This document shows, in pieces, positions 27,501-35,089 of a DNA stretch of 64,000 bases. Source of the stretch: Wenyingzhuangia heitensis (GTDB lineage Bacteria; Bacteroidota; Bacteroidia; Flavobacteriales; Flavobacteriaceae); the NCBI RefSeq assembly GCF_011762155.1, contig NZ_JAASQL010000001.1, forward strand, positions 496,001 through 560,000. Direction: 5' to 3'. Position numbers and translations under genes: made by a program. Every line of letters begins with the position of its first letter. Position 1 is the stretch's first letter. Below the pieces are notes generated by a model. That model was given only the letters and a program-made list of their open reading frames with translations. It had not been told where the DNA came from and did not search any database.

Positions 27501-28283
27501 TTGTTAAATAACGGAAAAAGAAATATTTTGGTGTTGTCTAATGATGAAAATGTAGACATTGTAAAGCAGTTATTAGAAGACAAACAAAGTAACTTAATAT
27601 TCGAAAACTCAGTTTCGGATTTAATGTCTGCGATGCAACAAATTAATATTGATGTATTGGTATTGTACCAAACTCCTTTTACCAAACAATTAGTAGGCTT
27701 TTTTAACAAATTTAAATCTAAAGAAACCAAAAAGGAAAGCCCTTTTGTATATATATCCGAAGAAATAAGCTACACACTGCAAGAACAATCTGTAGAATAT
27801 GGAATAGATGCTGTAATTCAATTGCCAGCAAGTGAGAGTTACATTAAGAAAAAAATAGCTGCACTTACACAACCTAAAGAGAATGTGGAAACTCATCAAC
27901 TACAAAAAAATATTTTTCAAATTTTAACAGAAGATCAAGAGTTAGAAACAGGAAATGATAAGCTGATTAAAAAGAGTTTAGAAATTATAAAAAGGGAATT
28001 GTCCAACTCTAATTTTAATGTAGAAATGCTAATAGATCAACTGTCTATTTCTAGAGTAAAATGTTACCGTTTGTTTAAAGATATTTTAGGACAATCTCCG
28101 TCCGATGTAATTACATCTCTTAGATTTCAAAAAGCTGAATATTTGTTAAAGAACAAGAATCTAAATATTTCAGAAATTAGTTACGAATGTGGTTTTAATG
28201 ACCCAAAGTATTTTGGAAAGTCCTTTAAAAAATATTTTGGTTTAAGTCCCAAAGCGTTTAAGAGTCAAAATGAAACCTTGTAA
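24564..28283 (+). CDS. Hybrid two-component-type AraC regulator with degenerate kinase and receiver
   Basis: A 1239-residue protein. The frame opens earlier at a TTG (24540), but ATG 24564 starts a clean signal peptide (MKFWIFFLYSFVSFFALGQ). Residues 20-600 are a periplasmic propeller with many Reg_prop repeats (e.g. 'LWIGCWGGVAKF', 'VWLGHKDGGLSM', 'VWLSTTKGLAF'). About 605-665 is a Y_Y_Y domain, 676-698 a membrane helix, then a coiled coil. The kinase-like region has Ser771 where the phosphoacceptor His should be ('VLSEFQEPV' for xSHExRTPL). The N box reads 'QYFLGDLVKYS' and the G1 box 'VISNS', so ATP binding looks lost. The receiver-like region (about 985-1102) has Tyr1035 in place of the phospho-Asp and lacks the KP lysine ('IQLPAS'). 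The C-terminal AraC HTH (1152-1232) looks intact. It sits upstream of susC/susD and very likely controls them. Confidence 0.9.
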   Translation: MKFWIFFLYSFVSFFALGQEIKFKTYTTNQGLSNNSILDIENDENGGLWIATLDGLNYFDGNEFVVYKHIVNDSTSIAGNYIYDIKKDSQGAIWVKTSQGKTSKYIGNGLFKNFSFKNEPINSIGLSTSNNIIAYTNKRTYEYLDNVFVAKKTIAQKSDNYNSFSKILLEKYPTIIINDVLKDKKGNIWFATRRNGVYIIPNHHNNIQNNHIDHYIVDKYSPYTFNSNEVDRLHLDMFNNVWLGHKDGGLSMAYKDSELIYYVTPHPIKYPHLPNETIRAITKKNKGQLWLGYYNKGLYYYSNKTECYIKYIIPEAKDNVNWERIRSLFTASDDSVWAGSYAGLIRVFSNGEYELHNAETIKELPNNRSYSICEDDSKNLWIGCWGGVAKFNLVRNKFEVFKGQDTLSSYHIRNIKIEGDELILATEFNGVLVLNTNNGSLTKINTSKGVLDNSIYSVLKDKNTNNYWIASLGGITIYNAEKGIVKNITEQNGLFSHMVYGLIDAEDKVWLSTTKGLAFVDKATYQVTTINPNEGWQAPEFSEGAYYQDPKGMLFFAGVNGLNYFNPSTIRGKEYKSKIKLKIDDNENYAKQLVKKHSNNDVKVNVSTITFPSSRKEQIYFKLEGFDVDWRLLETQVIDYHDLPSGNYEFYVKSVRDNIPSNSYFTLKIEKALYETIGFYIIISLLFMVTVVVVFWIRNKSNKKLKERLEQKIIDRTQVIENQKQDLLKANKELDEKNKEVSHQKEKLLELHNSLKNEDFELEKFKSFVLSEFQEPVSKIIRTSAKIEGDTKAKEQIINQATSMINLLSEWDYLDHVKDLGAVKNSIVNLFPILKNILENNKKSAQKNQVNFISHIDKDITWVEVDVLRIRLLIQYFLGDLVKYSDKKSKLDIAFVYQNNALELKVISNSELLISNWDHVVRYSPYFKAVKTLLTDLSGVFSLQKEQDFVLSFKIPLFKMNPDFKQTETISWKHMNDQELLNNGKRNILVLSNDENVDIVKQLLEDKQSNLIFENSVSDLMSAMQQINIDVLVLYQTPFTKQLVGFFNKFKSKETKKESPFVYISEEISYTLQEQSVEYGIDAVIQLPASESYIKKKIAALTQPKENVETHQLQKNIFQILTEDQELETGNDKLIKKSLEIIKRELSNSNFNVEMLIDQLSISRVKCYRLFKDILGQSPSDVITSLRFQKAEYLLKNKNLNISEISYECGFNDPKYFGKSFKKYFGLSPKAFKSQNETL

Positions 28284-28316
28284 GGATTACCGTAGGATTA
28301 CCTCAATGTTACCTAA
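28284..28316. promoter_or_regulatory. Three direct repeats with 11-bp period, candidate operator
   Basis: GGATTACC at 28284, GGATTACC at 28295 and ATGTTACC at 28306, each followed by a 3-bp spacer, begin on the base after the regulator's stop codon. The one-helical-turn phasing on one face of DNA is what AraC-type domains favour, so this is the best candidate site for the upstream regulator. It lies about 110 bp upstream of the susC -7 box. Confidence 0.6.
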
Positions 28317-28327
28317 TTGTTAGTGTG

Positions 28328-28368
28328 CTAAAACACCTACTTTTTATAAGTTTTTAAAGGTGTTTTAG
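28328..28368. repeat. 11-bp inverted repeat between regulator gene and susC
   Basis: CTAAAACACCT (28328-28338) and AGGTGTTTTAG (28358-28368) pair perfectly around 19 AT-rich bases. There is no T-run after it, so it is a poor terminator. It could be a second operator or a weak end for the regulator transcript. Confidence 0.5.
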
Positions 28369-28424
28369 AAACAAAATTACCCTTTGGCCATACAAAATCA
28401 CCCCTTATTCTTTAGTCCTAAAAC

Positions 28425-28432
28425 TACTTTTG
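28425..28432 (+). promoter_or_regulatory. susC promoter -7 box
   Basis: TACTTTTG, matching TAnnTTTG, 26 bases upstream of the susC ATG. No TTG lies at the -33 distance, consistent with a promoter that needs an activator. Confidence 0.5.
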
Positions 28433-28458
28433 AAACAAATCATAAACTAAAATTTTAA

Positions 28459-31400
28459 ATGAAAAAAGCTTATTTATTTTTGCTATTTGTAATAGGATGT
28501 ATGTCGCATTCTATAGCGCAAGTAACTGTTAAAGGAACCGTGGTTTCTAAAGCAGATCAAATGCCAGTGCCAGGTGCATATATTGTACTTAAAGGTCAGG
28601 CAGGACAAGGAACAACAACTATTACTAATTTTGATGGACAATTTGTAATTCAATCAAAACAAAACAAAGGTGTTGTAGAAATATCTTCATTAGGGTACGA
28701 AACACAAATCATTAACTATGCAGGTGATCAAAAATTAGAGATTGTATTAGGTGATTTGGCTAGCGATTTAGATGAAATTGTATTAATTGGATACGGATCT
28801 TCTAAAAAAGGAGATTTAACATCTGCTATTGGAACGGCTAACAATGTAGGAACTATTACAAGTAGACCTGTTTCTAACTACAAAGATTTTTTACAAGGGA
28901 ATATTGCAGGGGTAACTGTGTTAAGCTCTGGAGGAGATCCTACCAAAACAGCAGATATTAAAATTAGAGGTATTGGTACTTTTAATGGAGAATCTCCTTT
29001 GGTTGTTGTAGATGGAATACCTTACAATGGACCAGAAATTAATCCAAATGATATTAAATCTATTTCCGTTTTAAAAGATGCAGCTTCTGCGGCAATTTAT
29101 GGAGCTCAAGCAGCATCAGGAGTTATTGTAATAGAAACAAAAAAAGGAAAAATAGGAAAACCAAGAATAGGAGTTAATTATTATACTGGAATTCAGACAG
29201 CAACTAATTTACCTACTCCATTAACGGCAAAACAACAAGCAGATGTTTACAATACAGCTGCGGACAATGCAGGGACACCAAGACAATCTGCTCACGATGC
29301 TAGTCAAAATCCTTATGGACAAGTAAACCGTACCAATTGGGTAGATGCTATTTTTAGAGATGCCAAAGTAAATAACATTAATGTTGATTTAAGTGGAGCC
29401 GGTAAAGATTTTAACTACTATACTTCTTTTGCATATAGAAATAGAGAAGGTTTGTTAGAAGGAACTAGTTCTGAAAATTACAACTTAAGAGTAAAGTCAG
29501 ATTACAATTTAACAGATAAAATTACTATTGGAGAGAATGTTTATATGTCTAGAGATGAGGCTTATGGTACGGATACCGACAACCCATATTCAGGAACTAT
29601 TATCAATGCAATTTACATGCCTTCTGCTTCTCCAACTCGTTATGCAGATGGAAGTTTTTCTGGAACAGCACCAGATACTGATGAATTAAGAGGTTTTGCA
29701 GGAGCATATGGTGATACTTACAATCCATTAGCGTTGTTGTTAAGACCAAACAAAAAATCACCTAGAACTTTTACAAGTATCAATGCGTATTTAAAGTACG
29801 ATGTGTTAAAAGGTTTGTCTTTTAAAACCAATTATTTTTACTCTTATAGTCACGAAGAAAAGAAAGAGTTTTATGGAGTGGTTCCAGAACTAGGAAGAAG
29901 TAGTACTCAAAATTCTTTATTAGAAGAAAACAGAACCATAGGAAAGTGGATTTGGGACAACCAATTAACTTACGACGTAGCTTTTGGAAAACACAACATT
30001 AATGCAACAGCTATTTATTCTGCACAAAAAACAACTGGAGATTTTACATCTGTAAAAGGAACAGGGTTTTCATCAGAAGAAACGTACAACCAATATTTAC
30101 AAAATGCAGAGGTAATTTTAAAACCTACCAACAGTCCTTTTCAAGATGCTTTAACATCTGCAATAGCTAGAGTAATGTACAACTACGGAAACAAATATTA
30201 TGTATCTGCAAGTTACCGTAATGATGAATCATCAAGATTAGCAACAAAAAATCAATCAGATAACTTTAGCTCTGCTACTTTAGGGTGGAGATTGTCTAAA
30301 GAGTCTTTCTTTAATGTGGATGCAATTAACGATTTAAAATTAAGAGCATCATGGGGACAAATAGGAAATATAAAATCTGTAGACTATTATTCTTTTGATG
30401 TGCCAATTGCAAGTAGAAATATAGTGTTAGGAGACAATGCTTCTTATACATCTTCTGGTAGTTATGTTGCAAGAAACGGAAATCCAGATTTAAAATGGGA
30501 AAGAGTAGAGTCTTTAGATTTTGGTTTTGATGCTGCTTTATTAGATCATAGTCTAAATATTACGGTAGATTATTTTAAGAAAACGACCAAAGGGATGATT
30601 ATTAAAGGTTTGGCAGATTTAAACCAAGGTATCAATCCTGCAGATGCAAATGGAGGACAAGTAAAAAACACAGGTTTTGAAGTGGCTGCAACTTATAAGA
30701 ACAAGATTGGTGCTGTAAATTACCGAGTAAATGCAAACGCAACTTCTGTTAAAAATGAATTAGAAAATTTAAATGGATATGCAGGTATTGGACAAGTTAC
30801 ATATGATCATGGTGACAATGTAAGAGGAGTTTTAAAACCTTATCAAACTAGAGTAGGTGGAGAATTATATACGCCTTACTTAGTACCACATTTAGGAATT
30901 TTTCAAAACCAAGCAGAAATAGATGCGTATACCAAAGATGGAAACTTAATTCAGCCAAATGCAAAACCAGGAGATTTTAAATTTGGAGACACCAATAATG
31001 ATGGTAAAATTTCTGAACAAGACAGAAAATACTACGATGCTTACCAACCTAAGTTAACCTATAATTTTGGATTGAATTTAGATTACAAAGGATTCGATTT
31101 AGGAATGATCTTTCAAGGAGTAGCAGGTGTTAAAGCTTTTAATGGGTATAAATACACAACATACAACGCTTCATTATCAGGATATAACTTAGATAATAGA
31201 GTCTTAAACGCATGGTCTCCAACAAACACAAATGCAAGTATTCCTGTGTTGTCTACAAAAGATGATAATAAAAACTTTGGGACAGCATCTAGCTGGTATT
31301 TAGAAGATGCTTCTTATCTAAGAATTAAAAACATCACTTTAGGATATACGTTTGATAAAAAAGTAATGGACAAAGTTGCAAAAGGATCTACGTTAAGACT

Positions 31401-31536
31401 TTATGTGTCTGGAGAGAACTTAGCCACTTTTACAGATTATTCTGGTCTAGACCCAGAAGTAGGAGGAAAAGGATTAGATGTTGCTAAATACCCAGTAGCA
31501 AGAACAGTGTCATTTGGTTTATTAATGTCATTATAA
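28459..31536 (+). CDS. susC: SusC/RagA-family TonB-linked outer-membrane transporter
   Basis: A 1025-residue TonB-dependent receptor. It has a signal peptide (about 1-20, cut at SIAQ), a carboxypeptidase-like regulatory domain ('VKGTVVSKADQMPVPGAYIVLKG', 'SSLGYETQ'; about 22-95), a TonB-box/plug region ('DEIVLIGYGSSKKGDLTSAIG', 'IRGIGTFNGESPLVVVDGIPY', 'LKDAASAAIYGAQAASGVIVIETKKGK'), then a long barrel ending in Leu (SFGLLMSL). There is no N-terminal STN domain, so anti-sigma signalling is not expected; control probably comes from the upstream AraC-type protein. It forms an outer-membrane importer with the SusD encoded 21 bases downstream. The symbol names the family; the substrate is not starch by any evidence here. 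Confidence 0.94.
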   Translation: MKKAYLFLLFVIGCMSHSIAQVTVKGTVVSKADQMPVPGAYIVLKGQAGQGTTTITNFDGQFVIQSKQNKGVVEISSLGYETQIINYAGDQKLEIVLGDLASDLDEIVLIGYGSSKKGDLTSAIGTANNVGTITSRPVSNYKDFLQGNIAGVTVLSSGGDPTKTADIKIRGIGTFNGESPLVVVDGIPYNGPEINPNDIKSISVLKDAASAAIYGAQAASGVIVIETKKGKIGKPRIGVNYYTGIQTATNLPTPLTAKQQADVYNTAADNAGTPRQSAHDASQNPYGQVNRTNWVDAIFRDAKVNNINVDLSGAGKDFNYYTSFAYRNREGLLEGTSSENYNLRVKSDYNLTDKITIGENVYMSRDEAYGTDTDNPYSGTIINAIYMPSASPTRYADGSFSGTAPDTDELRGFAGAYGDTYNPLALLLRPNKKSPRTFTSINAYLKYDVLKGLSFKTNYFYSYSHEEKKEFYGVVPELGRSSTQNSLLEENRTIGKWIWDNQLTYDVAFGKHNINATAIYSAQKTTGDFTSVKGTGFSSEETYNQYLQNAEVILKPTNSPFQDALTSAIARVMYNYGNKYYVSASYRNDESSRLATKNQSDNFSSATLGWRLSKESFFNVDAINDLKLRASWGQIGNIKSVDYYSFDVPIASRNIVLGDNASYTSSGSYVARNGNPDLKWERVESLDFGFDAALLDHSLNITVDYFKKTTKGMIIKGLADLNQGINPADANGGQVKNTGFEVAATYKNKIGAVNYRVNANATSVKNELENLNGYAGIGQVTYDHGDNVRGVLKPYQTRVGGELYTPYLVPHLGIFQNQAEIDAYTKDGNLIQPNAKPGDFKFGDTNNDGKISEQDRKYYDAYQPKLTYNFGLNLDYKGFDLGMIFQGVAGVKAFNGYKYTTYNASLSGYNLDNRVLNAWSPTNTNASIPVLSTKDDNKNFGTASSWYLEDASYLRIKNITLGYTFDKKVMDKVAKGSTLRLYVSGENLATFTDYSGLDPEVGGKGLDVAKYPVARTVSFGLLMSL

Positions 31537-31557
31537 TTTTAAAAAACTTAGAAAAAA

Positions 31558-33147
31558 ATGAAAAATAAATATATAAAAATAGGAGTTGTTGCATTAGGAC
31601 TAATGAGTTTTGGATTGACCTCTTGTTCAGATGATTTTACAAACTTAGCTCCAATAGGAGCTGTGTCTAATGAAAGTTTCTGGAAAACAGAAGCAGATGC
31701 AATAAAAGGTGCTAATGGTTTGTATGAATTAATGCACGATCAAGAAATGTTTGGTAGAGGTTTCTTTTGGTACATCAATGCATCAGATGATATGATTACA
31801 GGTCGTACCAAAGCTACTGCAGATGTGATTAAGAATTTTAATATTAATGGTAGTGAAGGGAGTTATACTTCTACTTGTTACGAAAAATGTTATAAAATTA
31901 TTAGAAGAGCAAACGATGTTTTGTTAAATGTTTCTGACATGGAAATTAGCGAAACATTAAAGAACAGAGTATTAGGAGAGGCTTATTTTATGCGTGCTTT
32001 TGCGTACTTCTGGGTTGCACATACTTATGGTGATGATACAAACGGAGGAGTCCCTATTGTAACTGTAGATAATATGTTTGATGCAGGTGGAAGTTATGCA
32101 AGACCTGCTAGTGTAGAAGAAAACTATGCAATGATTATTGAAGATTTAAAAACAGCTGCGGATTTACTGCCTTTGTTTACAGAATATGGTGCAGAAGATT
32201 TTGGGAGACCTCACAAAGATGCTGCCTTGGCTTACATTGCCAAAACCAATTTATACTGGGCACAATACGATGCTAGTAAATATGCAGAAGTTGTTAAATA
32301 TGCAGATTTGGTAACCAATTCTGGTTCTGGTAGAGCTTTGGTTGATACAGACAATCCTGCCACAGATTATAGAGAATTACACAGTCACTTAAACAACTGG
32401 GAAAGTGAATACATTTGGTCTGTAAACTCTGGAGTAGATAGAGGTAGTATTTTAACAGGAGTAATGTTAGAAAACAAAGGTTGGGGTAAATTTAACGGAT
32501 GGGGATATTACACACCATCAGAAGGATTGTATAATGAGTTTGAAGCTGGAGATGTTAGAAAAGCCGTTACTATTTTAAGTTTTGGTGATGACTTTAGATA
32601 TTTTGGAGAAGCTAAAAGGTACCAATCAGAGAATTCTTTATCGGGTTTTCAGTTTAACAAATACATGTATGAGTTTAGAGAAGCAGATGCTATTGGTAAA
32701 ACAGTAAACACAAACGGAGACAACCCTACAACGGTTTACAATGTGCCGTTAATGCGTTATGCAGAAGTGTTGTTAATGAAAGCAGAAGCTTTAATTGCTG
32801 ATGGTAAAAATGGAGATGCTCCTTTAAACTTAGTAAGACAAAGAGCTGGTTTGGCAGCAAAAACCAATGCTACTATAGATGATCTAAAACATGAAAGAAG
32901 AGTAGAATTGGCAGGAGAATTTGCTAATAGACACTTTGATTTGGTTCGTTGGGGAGATGCACAAGCGACCTACGCACAGCCAATTTACGGAAGAATTTAT
33001 GATGACAGATCTAACCCAGATTCTCCATACACATCAAAAATTGTATGGCCAGCTAGAACATTTGATGCTAGCTATATGAATGTGTGGCCTATACCTACTA
33101 AGGTTATCAATTCTTCAGGAATTCCACAAAACAAAAACTGGAACTAA
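31558..33147 (+). CDS. susD: SusD/RagB-family nutrient-binding lipoprotein
   Basis: A 529-residue surface lipoprotein that caps the SusC pore. The lipoprotein signal ends at Cys23 (GLTSC). The helical SusD fold shows 'ESFWKTEADAIKGANGLYELM', 'LGEAYFMRAFAYFWVAHTYGD', 'VPLMRYAEVLLMKAEALIA' and the C-terminal 'DLKHERRVELAGEFANRHFDLVRWG', all standard. Only 21 bases separate it from susC. A hairpin terminator follows before the phosphatase gene. Ligand unknown; the context suggests an organic phosphate compound. Confidence 0.94.
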   Translation: MKNKYIKIGVVALGLMSFGLTSCSDDFTNLAPIGAVSNESFWKTEADAIKGANGLYELMHDQEMFGRGFFWYINASDDMITGRTKATADVIKNFNINGSEGSYTSTCYEKCYKIIRRANDVLLNVSDMEISETLKNRVLGEAYFMRAFAYFWVAHTYGDDTNGGVPIVTVDNMFDAGGSYARPASVEENYAMIIEDLKTAADLLPLFTEYGAEDFGRPHKDAALAYIAKTNLYWAQYDASKYAEVVKYADLVTNSGSGRALVDTDNPATDYRELHSHLNNWESEYIWSVNSGVDRGSILTGVMLENKGWGKFNGWGYYTPSEGLYNEFEAGDVRKAVTILSFGDDFRYFGEAKRYQSENSLSGFQFNKYMYEFREADAIGKTVNTNGDNPTTVYNVPLMRYAEVLLMKAEALIADGKNGDAPLNLVRQRAGLAAKTNATIDDLKHERRVELAGEFANRHFDLVRWGDAQATYAQPIYGRIYDDRSNPDSPYTSKIVWPARTFDASYMNVWPIPTKVINSSGIPQNKNWN

Positions 33148-33171
33148 AAGCTTTGCTTTTTTATAAAATCG

Positions 33172-33201
33172 AAAAGGTGCTATTTTGGTAGCACCTTTTT
33201 T
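33172..33201 (+). terminator. Terminator or attenuator between susD and the phosphatase gene
   Basis: Perfect 11-bp stem (33172-33182 / 33189-33199) with a 6-nt loop and T tail, 12 bases before the phosphatase ATG. No separate promoter is seen for the downstream gene, so read-through probably supplies it at a lower level. Confidence 0.8.
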
Positions 33202-33213
33202 AAATATTTATTT

Positions 33214-35013
33214 ATGTTATTATTTGTAAAAAGAAAATTCATACTAGTTGTTTTACTGCTAGTTACCGGTCTAGTAAATAGCCAAGACCACAAACATATT
33301 AGAATACAATCTCATAACGATTACCATCAAAAAACTCCATTTTGGACTGCTTTTACTAGTGGTTTAAATTTAATAGAAGCCGATGTGTTTTTAAAAAACG
33401 GACAATTGTTTGTAACGCATACAGAGGCAGAAATACGTAAAGAAAATACGTTAGAGGCTTTGTATTTAAGTCCCTTAAATCAAATAACAAGTAGTTCTGA
33501 AGATGTACACAAAGAGTTAACGTTAATGATTGATGTAAAATCGGAAGCGATTACAACTTTAGATGCGATTCAGACTTTGTTAAAAAAATATCCTCAAGTA
33601 ATTCACCATCCATATGTTAAGTTTGTTATCTCAGGAAACAGGCCTAATTCAGATGTTTATCATACATATCCCGATTTTATTTCTTTTGATTATCATGAAT
33701 TGGACACTTCGTTAGCGGCTAAAAATTTAGCAAAAGTAGACATGATTAGTGTTGATTTTAAAAAATATTCTGAATGGAATGGAAAAGGAAGATTAACACA
33801 TACCGATTATGATAAAGTAACGGAAGTTATTAACAAGTCAGAAAAATTTAACAAACCTTTTCGTTTTTGGGGAACTCCAGATTCTAAAACAGCTTGGAGG
33901 GTTTTTTTAGAATTGGGAGTAAATGTCATCAATACAGATCAGCCTAAAAAATGTGCTACCTATGTTTCTAGTTTAAATCATAGAACGGTTCATGCAAAAA
34001 TTTCCTCAAAAGTTTATCAACCTACTTATAAGTATGACAACGCTAAAGGAAAGGTTAAAAATATAATTTTGTTAATTGGAGATGGAAACGGATTGTCTCA
34101 AATATCATCTGCAACTCTAGCAAATAAAGGAGTATTAACGTTAACACAATTAAAACATATTGGGTTGATAAAAACCCAATCTGCGGATGATTTTACCACA
34201 GATTCTGCTGCTGCTGGAACCGCATTGGCAACAGGAGTAAAAACAAATAACAGAGCTATAGGTACTGATGTAAATGGAAATGCTTTAGAGAATATTACCG
34301 AGCTTTTACATAAAAAAGGATTTTCTACTGGGGTAATTACTACCGATGAAATTACAGGAGCAACTCCTTCTTCTTTTTATGCACACCAAAAAGATAGATC
34401 TCAAAAAAATGAAATAGCCAATGATTTGTTAAAGAGTAAATTAGATTTTTTTGCAGGAGGAGGATTAAAAACATTTAAAGATTTAGATGTAAAAAAATCA
34501 TTTAGTATTCTAAATAATACAAGTGATTTAAATAAATCAAAAGCAAAAAGAGTAGGGTTGTTTTTGTCAGAGGGTGGAGTTTCTTCTATTATTTCGGGAA
34601 GAGGAAATATGCTGGCAGAAACGACTAAAGCAGGTTTGCAATTTTTAAAGCAAAAGAACAAACCGTTTTTTTTAATGGTAGAAGCTGCACAAATAGATAG
34701 TTTTGGTCATGCTAATAATACAGAGGGAATTGTATTAGAGGGAATAGATTTTGACAGAGCAATTACAGAAGCTATTCAATTTGCAGACAATAATAAGGGA
34801 ACATTGGTAATTGTAACTGCAGATCATGAAACGTCAGGTTTTAGTGTGTCTAGCGGAAGTGTAGATGAACATAAAATAGAGGGGGGCTTTGTAACCCACG
34901 ATCATACGGGGAGTATGGTGCCTGTTTTTTCTTACGGTACGGGTGCCGCAAATTTTATGGGTGTTTATGAAAACAATAAGGTTTTTGAAAAAATAATAAA
35001 GAGTTTAAAATAA
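33214..35013 (+). CDS. Secreted phosphodiesterase-like / alkaline phosphatase fusion
   Basis: A 599-residue protein with a signal peptide (cut near VNSQ, residue 24). Residues about 28-255 resemble the GDPD/PI-PLC-like superfamily (AIM6-type): 'IQSHNDYHQKTPFW' (His34), 'IEADVFLKNGQLFVTH' (Glu55, Asp57, His69), 'LYLSPL'. Residues about 280-599 are an alkaline phosphatase: 'ILLIGDGNG', nucleophile Ser331 in 'TTDSAAAGTALATG', 'EAAQIDSFGHANN', 'VTADHETSGF' and 'THDHTGSMVPVF', so the metal and Ser sites look complete. The first domain could open a phosphodiester and the second release phosphate. It lies directly after susC/susD. The diesterase activity is inferred from similarity only. Confidence 0.88.
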   Translation: MLLFVKRKFILVVLLLVTGLVNSQDHKHIRIQSHNDYHQKTPFWTAFTSGLNLIEADVFLKNGQLFVTHTEAEIRKENTLEALYLSPLNQITSSSEDVHKELTLMIDVKSEAITTLDAIQTLLKKYPQVIHHPYVKFVISGNRPNSDVYHTYPDFISFDYHELDTSLAAKNLAKVDMISVDFKKYSEWNGKGRLTHTDYDKVTEVINKSEKFNKPFRFWGTPDSKTAWRVFLELGVNVINTDQPKKCATYVSSLNHRTVHAKISSKVYQPTYKYDNAKGKVKNIILLIGDGNGLSQISSATLANKGVLTLTQLKHIGLIKTQSADDFTTDSAAAGTALATGVKTNNRAIGTDVNGNALENITELLHKKGFSTGVITTDEITGATPSSFYAHQKDRSQKNEIANDLLKSKLDFFAGGGLKTFKDLDVKKSFSILNNTSDLNKSKAKRVGLFLSEGGVSSIISGRGNMLAETTKAGLQFLKQKNKPFFLMVEAAQIDSFGHANNTEGIVLEGIDFDRAITEAIQFADNNKGTLVIVTADHETSGFSVSSGSVDEHKIEGGFVTHDHTGSMVPVFSYGTGAANFMGVYENNKVFEKIIKSLK

Positions 35014-35040
35014 TTTTTTTGAGTTTTGTTTAAATAGTGT

Positions 35041-35077
35041 TAGCGACTCTAATTTTAATATTAGAGTCGCTATCTTT
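35041..35077. terminator. Terminator after the phosphatase fusion gene
   Basis: Perfect 12-bp stem (35041-35052 / 35061-35072) with an 8-nt loop, followed by a T-rich stretch. It lies between this gene and the convergent haloacid dehalogenase gene. Confidence 0.88.
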
Positions 35078-35089
35078 TTATATAAATAA

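Noticed and set aside
28284-28316. CRISPR-like or tandem repeat array
   Set aside because: Only three 8-base units with 3-base spacers; far too short for CRISPR and better read as an operator.
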